Source: Bacteroidaceae bacterium (GTDB lineage: Bacteria; Bacteroidota; Bacteroidia; Bacteroidales; Bacteroidaceae). From it: a stretch of 64,000 nucleotides of DNA. The notes beneath the pieces were generated by a model. It was not told where the DNA came from. It saw nothing but the letters and a program-made list of their open reading frames with translations, and ran no database searches. The stretch is taken from contig JAFZFN010000013.1 in assembly GCA_017555875.1 (NCBI GenBank), forward strand, positions 1 to 64,000, written 5' to 3'. The translations under genes were made by a program, and so were the position numbers. How positions within the stretch are numbered: the stretch's first letter is position 1; every line of letters begins with the position of its first letter. Of the stretch, positions 7,449 to 15,102 are shown piece by piece.

Positions 7449-8756
7449 TTATTCCCATTCGATGGTTGCGCTAGGCTTCGGCGACATGTCGTAGCATACG
7501 CGGTTTACGGTCTTCACCTCTCGGAGAATACGGTCTGTAATCTTCATGAGGATGGCCCAGTCGACCTGCTCTATTGTGGCGGTCATTGCATCGATGGTGT
7601 TGACGGCTCTGATGATTACAGGCCAGTCGTATGAGCGAGCGTTGTCACGCACACCTACAGATTTGAAGTCGGGTACAATAGTAAAGTACTGCCAAACCTT
7701 CTTGTCGAGTCCTGCCTTGGCGAATTCTTCGCGGAGAATAGCGTCAGATTCGCGTACTGCTTCCAGACGGTCGCGAGTGATGGCTCCAAGGCAGCGTACA
7801 CCGAGGCCGGGACCAGGGAATGGCTGGCGATATACCATGTTGTAGGGCAAGCCGAGCTCAAGGCCGCAAGCGCGAACCTCGTCCTTGAAGAGCTGCTTCA
7901 AGGGCTCTACGAGTTCAAATTGCAAGTCTTCGGGCAGACCACCAACGTTGTGGTGACTCTTTACCATCTTTGCGGTCTTGGTGCCGCTCTCCACGATGTC
8001 TGGGTAGATGGTGCCTTGGCCGAGGTAGCTGATACCCTCAAGCTTGCGTGCCTCTTCTTCGAATACGCGGATGAACTCACCTCCGATAATCTTGCGTTTT
8101 TCTTCGGGGTCTGCTACGTTCTCGAGCTTAGTGAGGAAGCGCTCGGTGGCGTCTACGTAGATGAGGTTTGCGTTGAGCTGGTTCTTAAACATCTCTACAA
8201 CATCCTCGGATTCGCCTTTGCGCATGAGGCCATGGTTCACATGTACGCACACAAGGTTTTGGCCGATAGCCTTGAGCAGGAGTGCTGCCACTACTGAGCT
8301 GTCTACACCGCCCGAAAGTGCGAGCAACACCTTCTTGTCACCGACCTGACGGCGTACGAGCTCGATTTGGTCGGCAACGAAATTTTTCATATTCCAGTTG
8401 GCCTCAGCCTTACAAGTGTCGAATACAAATCCTTTTACTGCAGCTTTGATAGCCTCTTCGTCGTCGGTGAATTGTGCTAGTTTAACCTCACACAATGCCT
8501 TGTCGTGGCCTGCGGCCATTACGGGGAAGCCTGCCTCATAGATCTCGGGGAGAACGTCGATCTCTACACCGTCAATCACGTGGTTGGGACCACCGTTGAT
8601 GATGATACCTTTCACGTTAGGCAGTGCCTTTAACTCTGCTGCTGTGATGTCGTGCGGATAGATTTCACTATACACACCCAATGCACGGATGGCTCTAGCA
8701 AGCACGGTGTTTTCGTGACTGCCGAGGTCCAAAATAACAATCATGTCTTGTTTCAT
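7449..8756 (-). CDS. guaA: GMP synthase with a degenerate, shortened glutamine amidotransferase domain
   Basis: GMP synthase makes GMP from XMP, ATP and glutamine-derived ammonia. Residues about 140-310 form the ATP pyrophosphatase domain, with P-loop LALSGGVDSSVV and later GQGTIYPDIVES and SHHNVGGLPEDL. About 310-435 form the dimerisation domain, including PFPGPGLGVRCLG and a normal C-terminus SPKPSATIEWE. The N-terminal domain is only about 115 residues, not about 190. It keeps the fold entry (ILDLGSHENTVLARAI) and the GGPNHV turn, but the nucleophile elbow expected as GICYG reads AAGHDK and the later His-Glu pair is missing. It should therefore use free ammonia or a partner glutaminase. 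The start has a TACCTTTG box upstream on the minus strand (8823-8816). The alternative, a divergent paralogue with another substrate, is less likely given the well-kept synthetase part. Confidence 0.9.
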   Translation of the reverse strand: MKQDMIVILDLGSHENTVLARAIRALGVYSEIYPHDITAAELKALPNVKGIIINGGPNHVIDGVEIDVLPEIYEAGFPVMAAGHDKALCEVKLAQFTDDEEAIKAAVKGFVFDTCKAEANWNMKNFVADQIELVRRQVGDKKVLLALSGGVDSSVVAALLLKAIGQNLVCVHVNHGLMRKGESEDVVEMFKNQLNANLIYVDATERFLTKLENVADPEEKRKIIGGEFIRVFEEEARKLEGISYLGQGTIYPDIVESGTKTAKMVKSHHNVGGLPEDLQFELVEPLKQLFKDEVRACGLELGLPYNMVYRQPFPGPGLGVRCLGAITRDRLEAVRESDAILREEFAKAGLDKKVWQYFTIVPDFKSVGVRDNARSYDWPVIIRAVNTIDAMTATIEQVDWAILMKITDRILREVKTVNRVCYDMSPKPSATIEWE

Positions 8757-8815
8757 AAAACAATATAATAATTAAGGATAGTTTCTTTGTCTACTGGCGT
8801 AAACTTTTCTGTTTG

Positions 8816-8823
8816 CAAAGGTA
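8816..8823 (-). promoter_or_regulatory. -7 box of guaA
   Basis: The minus strand reads TACCTTTG, a match to TAnnTTTG, 60 bp upstream of the guaA ATG. No clear -33 TTTG is seen. A purine-related regulator may bind nearby, but no known motif was recognised. Confidence 0.5.
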
Positions 8824-8885
8824 CGAAAAAACTATTTTTCCTTTTTCATATTAGAGCTGTTTTTTTTGTTCGGTTTACAACTTTT

Positions 8886-8919
8886 TTTGATGTTTATTCA
8901 TTTGCTTGCATTATCTTTG
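8886..8919 (+). promoter_or_regulatory. Promoter of the nuclease gene, probably giving a leaderless mRNA
   Basis: TTTG at 8886-8889 and TATCTTTG at 8912-8919 are separated by 22 bp. Transcription would begin about 5 bp later, at or next to the ATG at 8924, leaving essentially no leader. Confidence 0.6.
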
Positions 8920-8923
8920 CACT

Positions 8924-9694
8924 ATGAATATGAAAAAGCTGCTATTCCCCCTAGTTTTATTGCTGCTCACGGCCTGTGGTAGTAGTCGTAAGGTGAAGGT
9001 TACGGGTGTCGAAATTCCTGTGGCCCGTTATGAAATTTCTGAGATGTATCTTGAGCGTTTGGGTTACACCGTATCCTTTAATCCAGAGACCAATATTCCT
9101 AATTGGGTGGCGTGGGAGCTTAATCCCGAGCGTCTCATTGAACGTGAGAGTCGCAGCGATCGTTTTGTGCCTGATCCCGATATCTCTGTTCGTCGTGCAA
9201 TTACGACCGAAGAGTACAAAGGTTCGGGATGGGATAGGGGGCACATGTGCCCTGCCGGCGACAATCGGTGGCATTGGCGTGCGATGGACGAGAGTTTTTA
9301 TATGACCAATATTTGCCCTCAGAATCATAACCTCAACCGCGGAGATTGGAAGGAACTCGAGGAGGCTTGCCGTCGTTGGGCTTCGGTAGAGCCAGTCTAC
9401 ATCGTTTGCGGCCCCATCTTGTATGATGTGCCCAAATATGGATACATTGGGAAACAGCATCAGATACGTGTCCCCGATGCATTTTTCAAGGTGGTGTTGA
9501 CAGGTGTGGAGAGCGGTCGTCCGCGAGCAGTGGGGTTTATCTATAAGAATGAATCGGGCAATTACAAACGCGACAAGTATGTCAATTCGGTCGATGAGGT
9601 AGAGCGTATCACTCGGCTCGATTTCTTCTCAGCATTGCCTGATGCGGTTGAGGAGAGGGTCGAGTCCCGTTACGTCTTGTCTGAGTGGCCCTAG
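8924..9694 (+). CDS. DNA/RNA non-specific endonuclease, lipoprotein
   Basis: The protein is about 256 residues. It starts with a lipoprotein signal (MNMKKLLFPLVLLLLTACGS); the LLTAC lipobox places the modified Cys near residue 17. The rest is a beta-beta-alpha metal nuclease of the NUC1/Serratia type: WDRGHMCPAGDNRW holds the DRGH motif with the catalytic His, and MTNICPQNHNLNRGDWKELE holds the metal-binding Asn. The following VYIVCGPILYD segment is typical too. It should degrade nucleic acids on the cell surface or in the periplasm, for nutrition or against incoming DNA. I chose the ATG at 8924 rather than a TTG at 8906, because the promoter box overlaps the latter; an ATG at 8930 is an alternative. 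Confidence 0.9.
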   Translation: MNMKKLLFPLVLLLLTACGSSRKVKVTGVEIPVARYEISEMYLERLGYTVSFNPETNIPNWVAWELNPERLIERESRSDRFVPDPDISVRRAITTEEYKGSGWDRGHMCPAGDNRWHWRAMDESFYMTNICPQNHNLNRGDWKELEEACRRWASVEPVYIVCGPILYDVPKYGYIGKQHQIRVPDAFFKVVLTGVESGRPRAVGFIYKNESGNYKRDKYVNSVDEVERITRLDFFSALPDAVEERVESRYVLSEWP

Positions 9695-9822
9695 TACTCG
9701 TTGTTTTGTATTGTTGATGCCTTGAGCCGAGTCATAAAGTCTATAAAAGGTCGTTTAGCGTGGCTTATTGGGCACGAATTTCCTTAAAAGTGTGTTTTGC
9801 ACTTAAATTCTCACCTAAAGAT

Positions 9823-9853
9823 TTTGTGGAATAATCTAAACTATCTATATTTG
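9823..9853 (+). promoter_or_regulatory. Promoter of the serC-serA operon
   Basis: TTTG (9823-9826), 19 bp, then TATATTTG (9846-9853): a textbook Bacteroidetes promoter. Transcription should start near 9858, giving a leader of about 40 nt before serC. The rest of the 9695-9898 gap shows no gene. Confidence 0.75.
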
Positions 9854-9898
9854 CCTATAGATTTTTCTAGATTTATTAACCTATAAAAAATAATAGGT

Positions 9899-10969
9899 AT
9901 GAAGAAGCACAATTTCTGTGCAGGACCATCTATCCTGCCGCGTGAGGTGGTTGAGCAGACTGCTCAAGCTATCCTGGATTTTAATGGCTCAGGTCTTTCT
10001 ATTCTAGAGATCAGCCATCGCTCTAAAGATTTTCAAGCTGTGCTCGACGAGGCAGTAGCTCTTTTTAAGGAGATTCTTAATATCCCTGAGGGCTATTCGG
10101 TGCTCTTCCTTGGAGGTGGTGCCAGCATGCAGTTCTGCATGATACCCTATAACTTCCTCGAGAAGAAGGCTGCTTATCTGAACACGGGTGTATGGGCAAA
10201 GAAGGCCCTCAAGGAAGCTAAGGCTTTCGGCGAGGCTGTCGAGGTGGCCTCTTCGGCTGATACTACTTTCAACTATATTCCGAAGGGATACACCATTCCT
10301 GAAGATGCCGACTATTTCCATGTCACCAGCAATAATACCATTTATGGTACTGAGATTCATGGTGATTTGGAATCACCGGTTCCTATGATTGCCGACATGT
10401 CTTCAGACATCTTCTCTCGTCCGGTTGATGTGTCTAAGTATATCTGTATCTATGGTGGTGCTCAGAAAAACTTGGCTCCTGCAGGTGCCACGTTTGTGAT
10501 TGTGAAGGATGAGGCGTTGAACAAGGTTTCTCGCTATATCCCCACCATGCTCAACTATCAGACTCACATCGAGGGTGGTTCTATGTTTAATACACCTCCC
10601 GTGCTACCCATCTACTCGGCTATGCTCACTTTGCGCTGGATCAAGGCCAACGGTGGAGTAGAGGAGATGCAGCGCCGTGCCAAGGAGCGTGCCGACCTGC
10701 TCTATGGTGAGATCGACCGTAACAAGATGTTCCGTGCCACGATTGCCGATCCCGAAGACCGTTCTTACATGAACATCTGCTTCGTGATGAATGATGAATA
10801 CAAGGACCTCGAGGCCGAGTTCATGAAGTTTGCTACCGAAAGAGGCATGGTGGGTATCAAGGGCCACCGCTCGGTAGGTGGTTTCCGTGCATCTTGCTAC
10901 AATGCGATGCCCCTCGAGAGCGTGCAGGCATTGGTAGATTGTATGAAGGAGTTTGAAAGCCTGCACTAA
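9899..10969 (+). CDS. serC: Phosphoserine aminotransferase
   Basis: SerC is a PLP enzyme that converts 3-phosphohydroxypyruvate and glutamate to phosphoserine, the second step of serine synthesis; it also acts in pyridoxine synthesis. The 356-residue sequence opens with [19 protein letters not shown], the standard SerC start. It has [10 protein letters not shown] for phosphate binding of the cofactor and [13 protein letters not shown] with the Schiff-base lysine in AQKN. It ends normally. The next gene, serA, follows 49 bp later and makes its substrate, so the pair forms a serine operon. Confidence 0.97.
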   Translation: MKKHNFCAGPSILPREVVEQTAQAILDFNGSGLSILEISHRSKDFQAVLDEAVALFKEILNIPEGYSVLFLGGGASMQFCMIPYNFLEKKAAYLNTGVWAKKALKEAKAFGEAVEVASSADTTFNYIPKGYTIPEDADYFHVTSNNTIYGTEIHGDLESPVPMIADMSSDIFSRPVDVSKYICIYGGAQKNLAPAGATFVIVKDEALNKVSRYIPTMLNYQTHIEGGSMFNTPPVLPIYSAMLTLRWIKANGGVEEMQRRAKERADLLYGEIDRNKMFRATIADPEDRSYMNICFVMNDEYKDLEAEFMKFATERGMVGIKGHRSVGGFRASCYNAMPLESVQALVDCMKEFESLH

Positions 10970-11018
10970 GCCGGCTTTCAATTCAGAATTCATAATTCAT
11001 CTTTTAGAATTAAACGAC

Positions 11019-11942
11019 ATGAAAGTATTATTATTGACAGATAAACCGTTTGCTCAGGTAGCAGTCGACGGCATTCAGGAGGTGATGACCGAAGCAGGTT
11101 ACGAGCTCAAGTTGTGCGAAAAGTATGGCACAGATATGGAGCGCGTAAAGAGAACTATGTCAGACGTAGAAGCATTGATTATCCGTAGCGATAAGGTCAC
11201 TCCTGAGATTATGGATGCAGCTCCGAACCTGAAGATTATCGTTCGTGCAGGTGCTGGTTATGACAATGTAGATCTCGAAGCGGCTACCGAGCGTAACATC
11301 TGCGTGATGAACACTCCGGGCCAGAACTCCAATGGTGTAGCCGAATTGGCATTTGGCATGATGGTGATGGCTGTCCGCAACATGTATAACGGCACTTCGG
11401 GCTTCGAACTCAAGGGTAAGAAACTAGGTATCCACGCCTATGGTAATGTGGGCCGCAACGTGGCACGTATCGCCAAGGGCTTCGGCATGGAAATCTATGC
11501 ATACGATGCCTATTGTCCGAAAGAGGCCATCGAAGCCGATGGCGTTATCCCCGTAGCATCGGCAGAGGAGCTCTACGAGACATGTAATGTGGTTTCTATT
11601 CATATACCTGCCACTCCAGGCACACGCATGTCCATTAACTACAATTTGCTGAACCGCATGCCCAAGAATGGCTTGATTGTCAACACTGCTCGCAAGGAGG
11701 TGATCAACGAGATCGAGTTGGTCAAGGTGATGGAAGACCGTGCCGACTTGAAGTATGTGACCGACATCATGCCCGACGACCATGCCGAACTGATGGAGAA
11801 GTTTGCCGGACGCTACTTTACCACCCCCAAGAAGATGGGTGCGCAGACCGCCGAGGCCAACATCAATGCCGGTATCGCTGCAGCTCGCCAGATTGTAGGC
11901 TTCTTGAAGGATGGATGCGAGAAATTTAGAGTAAATAAGTAA
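11019..11942 (+). CDS. serA: D-3-phosphoglycerate dehydrogenase, short type with catalytic Lys in place of His
   Basis: SerA oxidises 3-phosphoglycerate with NAD+, the first step of serine synthesis. The protein is 307 residues and has no ACT or ASB regulatory domain, so feedback inhibition by serine is not expected through those. The Rossmann part shows KLGIHAYGNVGRNVARIAKG and YDAY for NAD binding. The catalytic Arg is in NTARKEVINE. Where most PGDHs have TPHxGAST with the proton-shuttling His, this one reads TPKKMGAQT, so Lys replaces His, as in the type IIIK enzymes such as that of Entamoeba histolytica. I took the ATG at 11019, since upstream codons from 10953 run into the serC end. Confidence 0.93.
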   Translation: MKVLLLTDKPFAQVAVDGIQEVMTEAGYELKLCEKYGTDMERVKRTMSDVEALIIRSDKVTPEIMDAAPNLKIIVRAGAGYDNVDLEAATERNICVMNTPGQNSNGVAELAFGMMVMAVRNMYNGTSGFELKGKKLGIHAYGNVGRNVARIAKGFGMEIYAYDAYCPKEAIEADGVIPVASAEELYETCNVVSIHIPATPGTRMSINYNLLNRMPKNGLIVNTARKEVINEIELVKVMEDRADLKYVTDIMPDDHAELMEKFAGRYFTTPKKMGAQTAEANINAGIAAARQIVGFLKDGCEKFRVNK

Positions 11943-11950
11943 TAACAAAA

Positions 11951-12061
11951 GACCCCCTCCAACCTCCCCCTCTATGGGGAGGCTTTGCAGACAACGCTGA
12001 ATTCTAACAGACATCGCGGAGCCCTACTCCCCTCCATAGAGGGAGGGGTCGGGGGAGGGTC
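11951..12061. repeat. Imperfect GC-rich inverted repeat between serA and the DUF1015 gene
   Basis: The left arm (ACCTCCCCCTCTATGGGG in 11951-11982) and right arm (CCTCCATAGAGGGAGGGG in 12027-12061) are reverse complements with a few mismatches. They enclose about 45 bp. This CCCTCC/GGGAGG family is a frequent Bacteroidetes intergenic repeat. Placed inside the operon it may dampen read-through or stabilise the upstream mRNA. Confidence 0.6.
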
Positions 12062-12073
12062 CATTCTTTTTTT

Positions 12074-13321
12074 ATGGCAGTTATCAAACCATTCAAAGGC
12101 ATCCGCCCACCCAAAGCATTGGTGGAGAAGGTGCAGAGCCGTCCCTACGACGTGCTCAACTCGGACGAGGCACGTGCCGAAGCCGAAGGTAATGAGATGT
12201 CACTCTATCATATCATCAAGCCCGAGATAGACTTTCCCGTGGGCACCGATGAGCACGACCCCCGTGTCTATGACAAGGCAGCCGAGAACTTTGCCCGCTT
12301 CCAGGAGCAGGGCTGGCTCGTGCAGGACGAGAAGGAGCAGTACTACGTATATGCCCAGACCATGAACGGCAAGACCCAGTATGGTCTTGTCGTGTGTGCC
12401 TATGTCGACGACTATCTTAATGGCGTCATTAAGAAGCACGAGCTCACCCGTGCCGACAAGGAGGAAGACCGCATGAAGCACGTGCGTGTCAACAATGCTA
12501 ACATCGAGCCCGTCTTCTTCGCTTACCCCGACAACGAGCAGCTCGATGCCCTCGTAGCCCGCTACACTGCCGAGGCCCCCGAGTATGACTATGTAGCCCA
12601 GGGCGACGGCTTCCGTCACCAGCTATGGGTCATTGATGATGAGGCCGACATGGCCGCCATCACCGCCGCCTTTGCCCAGATGCCCGCCCTCTACATTGCC
12701 GACGGCCATCATCGCTCAGCAGCTGCAGCCCTCGTAGGAGCCGAGAAGGCACGTCAGAACCCCGACCATCGTGGCGACGAGGAGTACAACTACTTCATGG
12801 CCGTATGCTTCCCTGCAGGCCAGCTCACCATCATCGACTACAACCGCGTGGTGAAAGACCTCAATGGCCTCACCCCCGAGCAGCTGCTCAGTAAGCTCGA
12901 AGAGAGCTTTATCGTCGAACCCAAGGGTGAAGAGATCTACAAACCTTGTGCTCTGCACAACTTCTCCCTCTACGTCGACGGCCAGTGGTATAGCCTCACC
13001 GCTAAGGAGGGCACCTATGACGATGCTGACCCCATCGGTGTGCTCGATGTCACCATCTCGTCCAACCTCATCCTTCACGATATCCTCGGCTTGGGCGACC
13101 TGCGCAAGGACAAGCGCATCGACTTCGTTGGAGGCATCCGTGGCCTCGGCGAGCTCAAGCGCCGTGTTGATAGCGGAGAGATGAAGATGGCCCTCGCCCT
13201 CTATCCCGTGTCGATGAAGCAGCTCATGGACATTGCCGACACCGGCAATATCATGCCTCCCAAGACTACATGGTTTGAACCTAAACTCCGCTCAGGACTC
13301 GTGATACATAAGTTGAGCTAA
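12074..13321 (+). CDS. DUF1015 family protein linked to serine genes
   Basis: This 415-residue protein matches the DUF1015 family: it opens AVIKPFKGIRPPKALVEKVQ with SRPYDVLN, and has LYIADGHHRSAAA in the middle. Near the end LDVTISSNLILHDILG and IDFVGGIRGLGEL are kept. The DGHHR motif, with two His residues in a row, looks like a metal- or phosphate-binding site. The family often follows serC and serA in Bacteroidetes and clostridia, so a role near serine or phosphoserine metabolism is likely. The exact reaction is, to my knowledge, unsettled; SerK-like ADP-dependent serine kinases belong to a related ParB-like family, so kinase or phosphatase activity is possible. Length is normal for the family. 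Confidence 0.85.
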   Translation: MAVIKPFKGIRPPKALVEKVQSRPYDVLNSDEARAEAEGNEMSLYHIIKPEIDFPVGTDEHDPRVYDKAAENFARFQEQGWLVQDEKEQYYVYAQTMNGKTQYGLVVCAYVDDYLNGVIKKHELTRADKEEDRMKHVRVNNANIEPVFFAYPDNEQLDALVARYTAEAPEYDYVAQGDGFRHQLWVIDDEADMAAITAAFAQMPALYIADGHHRSAAAALVGAEKARQNPDHRGDEEYNYFMAVCFPAGQLTIIDYNRVVKDLNGLTPEQLLSKLEESFIVEPKGEEIYKPCALHNFSLYVDGQWYSLTAKEGTYDDADPIGVLDVTISSNLILHDILGLGDLRKDKRIDFVGGIRGLGELKRRVDSGEMKMALALYPVSMKQLMDIADTGNIMPPKTTWFEPKLRSGLVIHKLS

Positions 13322-13341
13322 GTCCATTGGATAGCATAAAT

Positions 13342-13380
13342 AAGAAGGGGCTGCATCATGATGCAACCCCTTCTTATTTG
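13342..13380. terminator. Terminator after the serC-serA-DUF1015 operon
   Basis: AAGAAGGGG-c-TGCATCA pairs with TGATGCA-a-CCCCTTCTT, almost without a loop, followed by ATTTG. The strong stem lies between the operon and the leftward tRNA-Arg, and serves both. Confidence 0.8.
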
Positions 13381-13382
13381 GG

Positions 13383-13456
<74 letters not shown>

Positions 13457-13481
13457 GACCTTGTGCTCTTAAAAAGCGGTG

Positions 13482-13489
13482 CAAAGTTA
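13482..13489 (-). promoter_or_regulatory. -7 box of tRNA-Arg
   Basis: The minus strand reads TAACTTTG (TAnnTTTG), placed 26 bp upstream of the mature tRNA 5' end, a normal distance for a short precursor leader. Confidence 0.5.
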
Positions 13490-13593
13490 CGTGGTTTAAT
13501 TGGTTTTTCCAAGAAAAAGGGTGAATATTTGTTACTTTGTTGTACCTTTGTGCCCGATTTGTAGTAAAAGCATATAATAAATATAGGAGTGGT

Positions 13594-13962
13594 ATGTCAT
13601 TTTTAGGAAACCTTCTCTGGATTGTATTGGGCGGTTTGCTCTTTTCGTTGGCCTATCTTTGTCTCGGTTTGGCCTATTGTGTCACTATTATCGGTATTCC
13701 CATAGGATTGCAGATGTTCAAGATGGCAGGGTTGTCTCTATGTCCATTTGGTCGTGATGTGGTCGATCGTGGTGGACAGATGAGCGTTTGGTCGCTCTTC
13801 CTCAATATCCTTTGGATTGTGTTTGGAGGTATCGAGATGGCCGTTTTTCATGCAGCGTGGGGTTTGACGTTGTGTGTGACCATCGTCGGCATCCCCTTTG
13901 GCGTGCAGCATTTCAAGTTGGCACTGTTGGCCTTGATGCCTTTCGGTAAGGAGATACGATGA
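13594..13962 (+). CDS. YccF domain membrane protein
   Basis: The 122-residue protein is made of two tandem YccF-like halves. Each has a hydrophobic helix with an IVxGG turn (NLLWIVLGGLLFSLAYL and NILWIVFGGIEMAVFHAAWG), then CVTIIGIPIGLQMFKMAGL or CVTIVGIPFGVQHFKLALLA and a PFG motif. This is the family pattern of inner-membrane YccF proteins, whose role is unknown. I chose the ATG at 13594; the frame is open 19 codons upstream, but a TACCTTTG -7 box lies at 13543-13550 and that longer start would precede it. It is followed by a cation exchanger 51 bp downstream and may share its mRNA. Confidence 0.85.
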   Translation: MSFLGNLLWIVLGGLLFSLAYLCLGLAYCVTIIGIPIGLQMFKMAGLSLCPFGRDVVDRGGQMSVWSLFLNILWIVFGGIEMAVFHAAWGLTLCVTIVGIPFGVQHFKLALLALMPFGKEIR

Positions 13963-14013
13963 TGTTGGTATAAGTAGTGTTACATATAAATAATAAGTAT
14001 ATTAAGTAGTATC

Positions 14014-14976
14014 ATGTTTTTTGACATTCTTTGGATAGTAGCAGGCTTGGTGATGATCCTTGTAGGCTCTGATTGGTTAGTTGAGGGAGCTTCGGGCATA
14101 GCTCGCAAGTACGGATTGAGTGAGTTTATCATCGGTATGACGATTGTGGGCATCGGCACCTCCATGCCCGAGTTAGTCTCCAGTGCTCTCTCTGCTGTGG
14201 GGGGACATGGTGATATGGCTCTGGGTAATGTTACGGGATCGAACATCTGCAACATCTTGCTCATCTTAGGTGTGACTGCATTGATTTCTCCTATTGCTTA
14301 TACGCGCAGCAATATACGCAAGGATCTGCCGATGGCTATTGCCGTATCTGTAGCTTTGTTGGTCTTCCTTTACAATGGCTTCGGTCTGTTTGGCGATGTG
14401 CCTGGCATTTCGCGTGTCGATGCTTCGTACTTGCTGTCGTTCTTTGCGATTTTCATGATTGATTCGTTCCGCTCGTCGAAGGGTGGGGCAGAGGAGCCTA
14501 CCGAGAAGGCGGAGCCCATGCCTATGGGCAAAGCTGTGGTGCTCATCGTGTTGGGGTTGGCCGGTCTTATCTTCGGTGGTCGCTTCTTTGTGGATCACAC
14601 GGTGAACATTGCCGAGAGCTTCAACGTATCCGAGGCCTTCATCTCTATCACACTCATGGCTGTTGGTACCTCGTTGCCCGAGCTGGCAACCTGTGTGGTA
14701 GCAGCCTTGAAGGGTAAGAACCAGTTAGCTTTGGGCAATATTATCGGGTCCAACATCTTCAACATCCTGCTTATCATCGGTGCCAGTGCTGCCATCTCTC
14801 CGTTTGAGATACAGAGCATCTCTGCTGTAGACATGGGTATGGTGCTTGCAAGTGTGGTGATGCTTTGGCTAGCTGCCTTCACTGTGAAGCGCGGCAAGCT
14901 CGACCGTATCGAGGGTGCCATCTTTTTGGCCGTCTATATCGGGTATGTCGTTTATTTGACCACCCACATGGGATGA
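14014..14976 (+). CDS. Calcium/sodium antiporter (CaCA family, YrbG-like)
   Basis: The 320-residue inner-membrane protein has about ten hydrophobic helices in two homologous halves of opposite topology. Each half holds an alpha-repeat with the ion-binding motifs: GIGTSMPELVSSALSAVGG with GNVTGSNICNILLILG, and AVGTSLPELATCVVAALKG with GNIIGSNIFNILLIIG. The acidic PEL residues bind Na+/Ca2+. The length fits bacterial CaCA exchangers of the K+-independent group. It probably exports Ca2+ using the sodium gradient. It sits 51 bp after the YccF gene and ahead of an acyl-CoA synthetase with its own promoter. Confidence 0.92.
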   Translation: MFFDILWIVAGLVMILVGSDWLVEGASGIARKYGLSEFIIGMTIVGIGTSMPELVSSALSAVGGHGDMALGNVTGSNICNILLILGVTALISPIAYTRSNIRKDLPMAIAVSVALLVFLYNGFGLFGDVPGISRVDASYLLSFFAIFMIDSFRSSKGGAEEPTEKAEPMPMGKAVVLIVLGLAGLIFGGRFFVDHTVNIAESFNVSEAFISITLMAVGTSLPELATCVVAALKGKNQLALGNIIGSNIFNILLIIGASAAISPFEIQSISAVDMGMVLASVVMLWLAAFTVKRGKLDRIEGAIFLAVYIGYVVYLTTHMG

Positions 14977-15039
14977 GGCTCACGGAGTGTTTTGTGTCGT
15001 GGCTTTTTTGTGGGCAGTCTCGAATTAAGTGTGAAACTA

Positions 15040-15070
15040 TTGCAAAATCCAACCTTTCGTTGTATTTTTG
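15040..15070 (+). promoter_or_regulatory. Promoter of the acyl-CoA synthetase gene
   Basis: TTGC at 15040-15043 and TATTTTTG at 15063-15070, 19-20 bp apart, fit the Bacteroidetes consensus. The ATG is 32 bp further on. Confidence 0.65.
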
Positions 15071-15102
15071 TTCCTTGTAAACCATAACTCATTGAAACAT
15101 CT

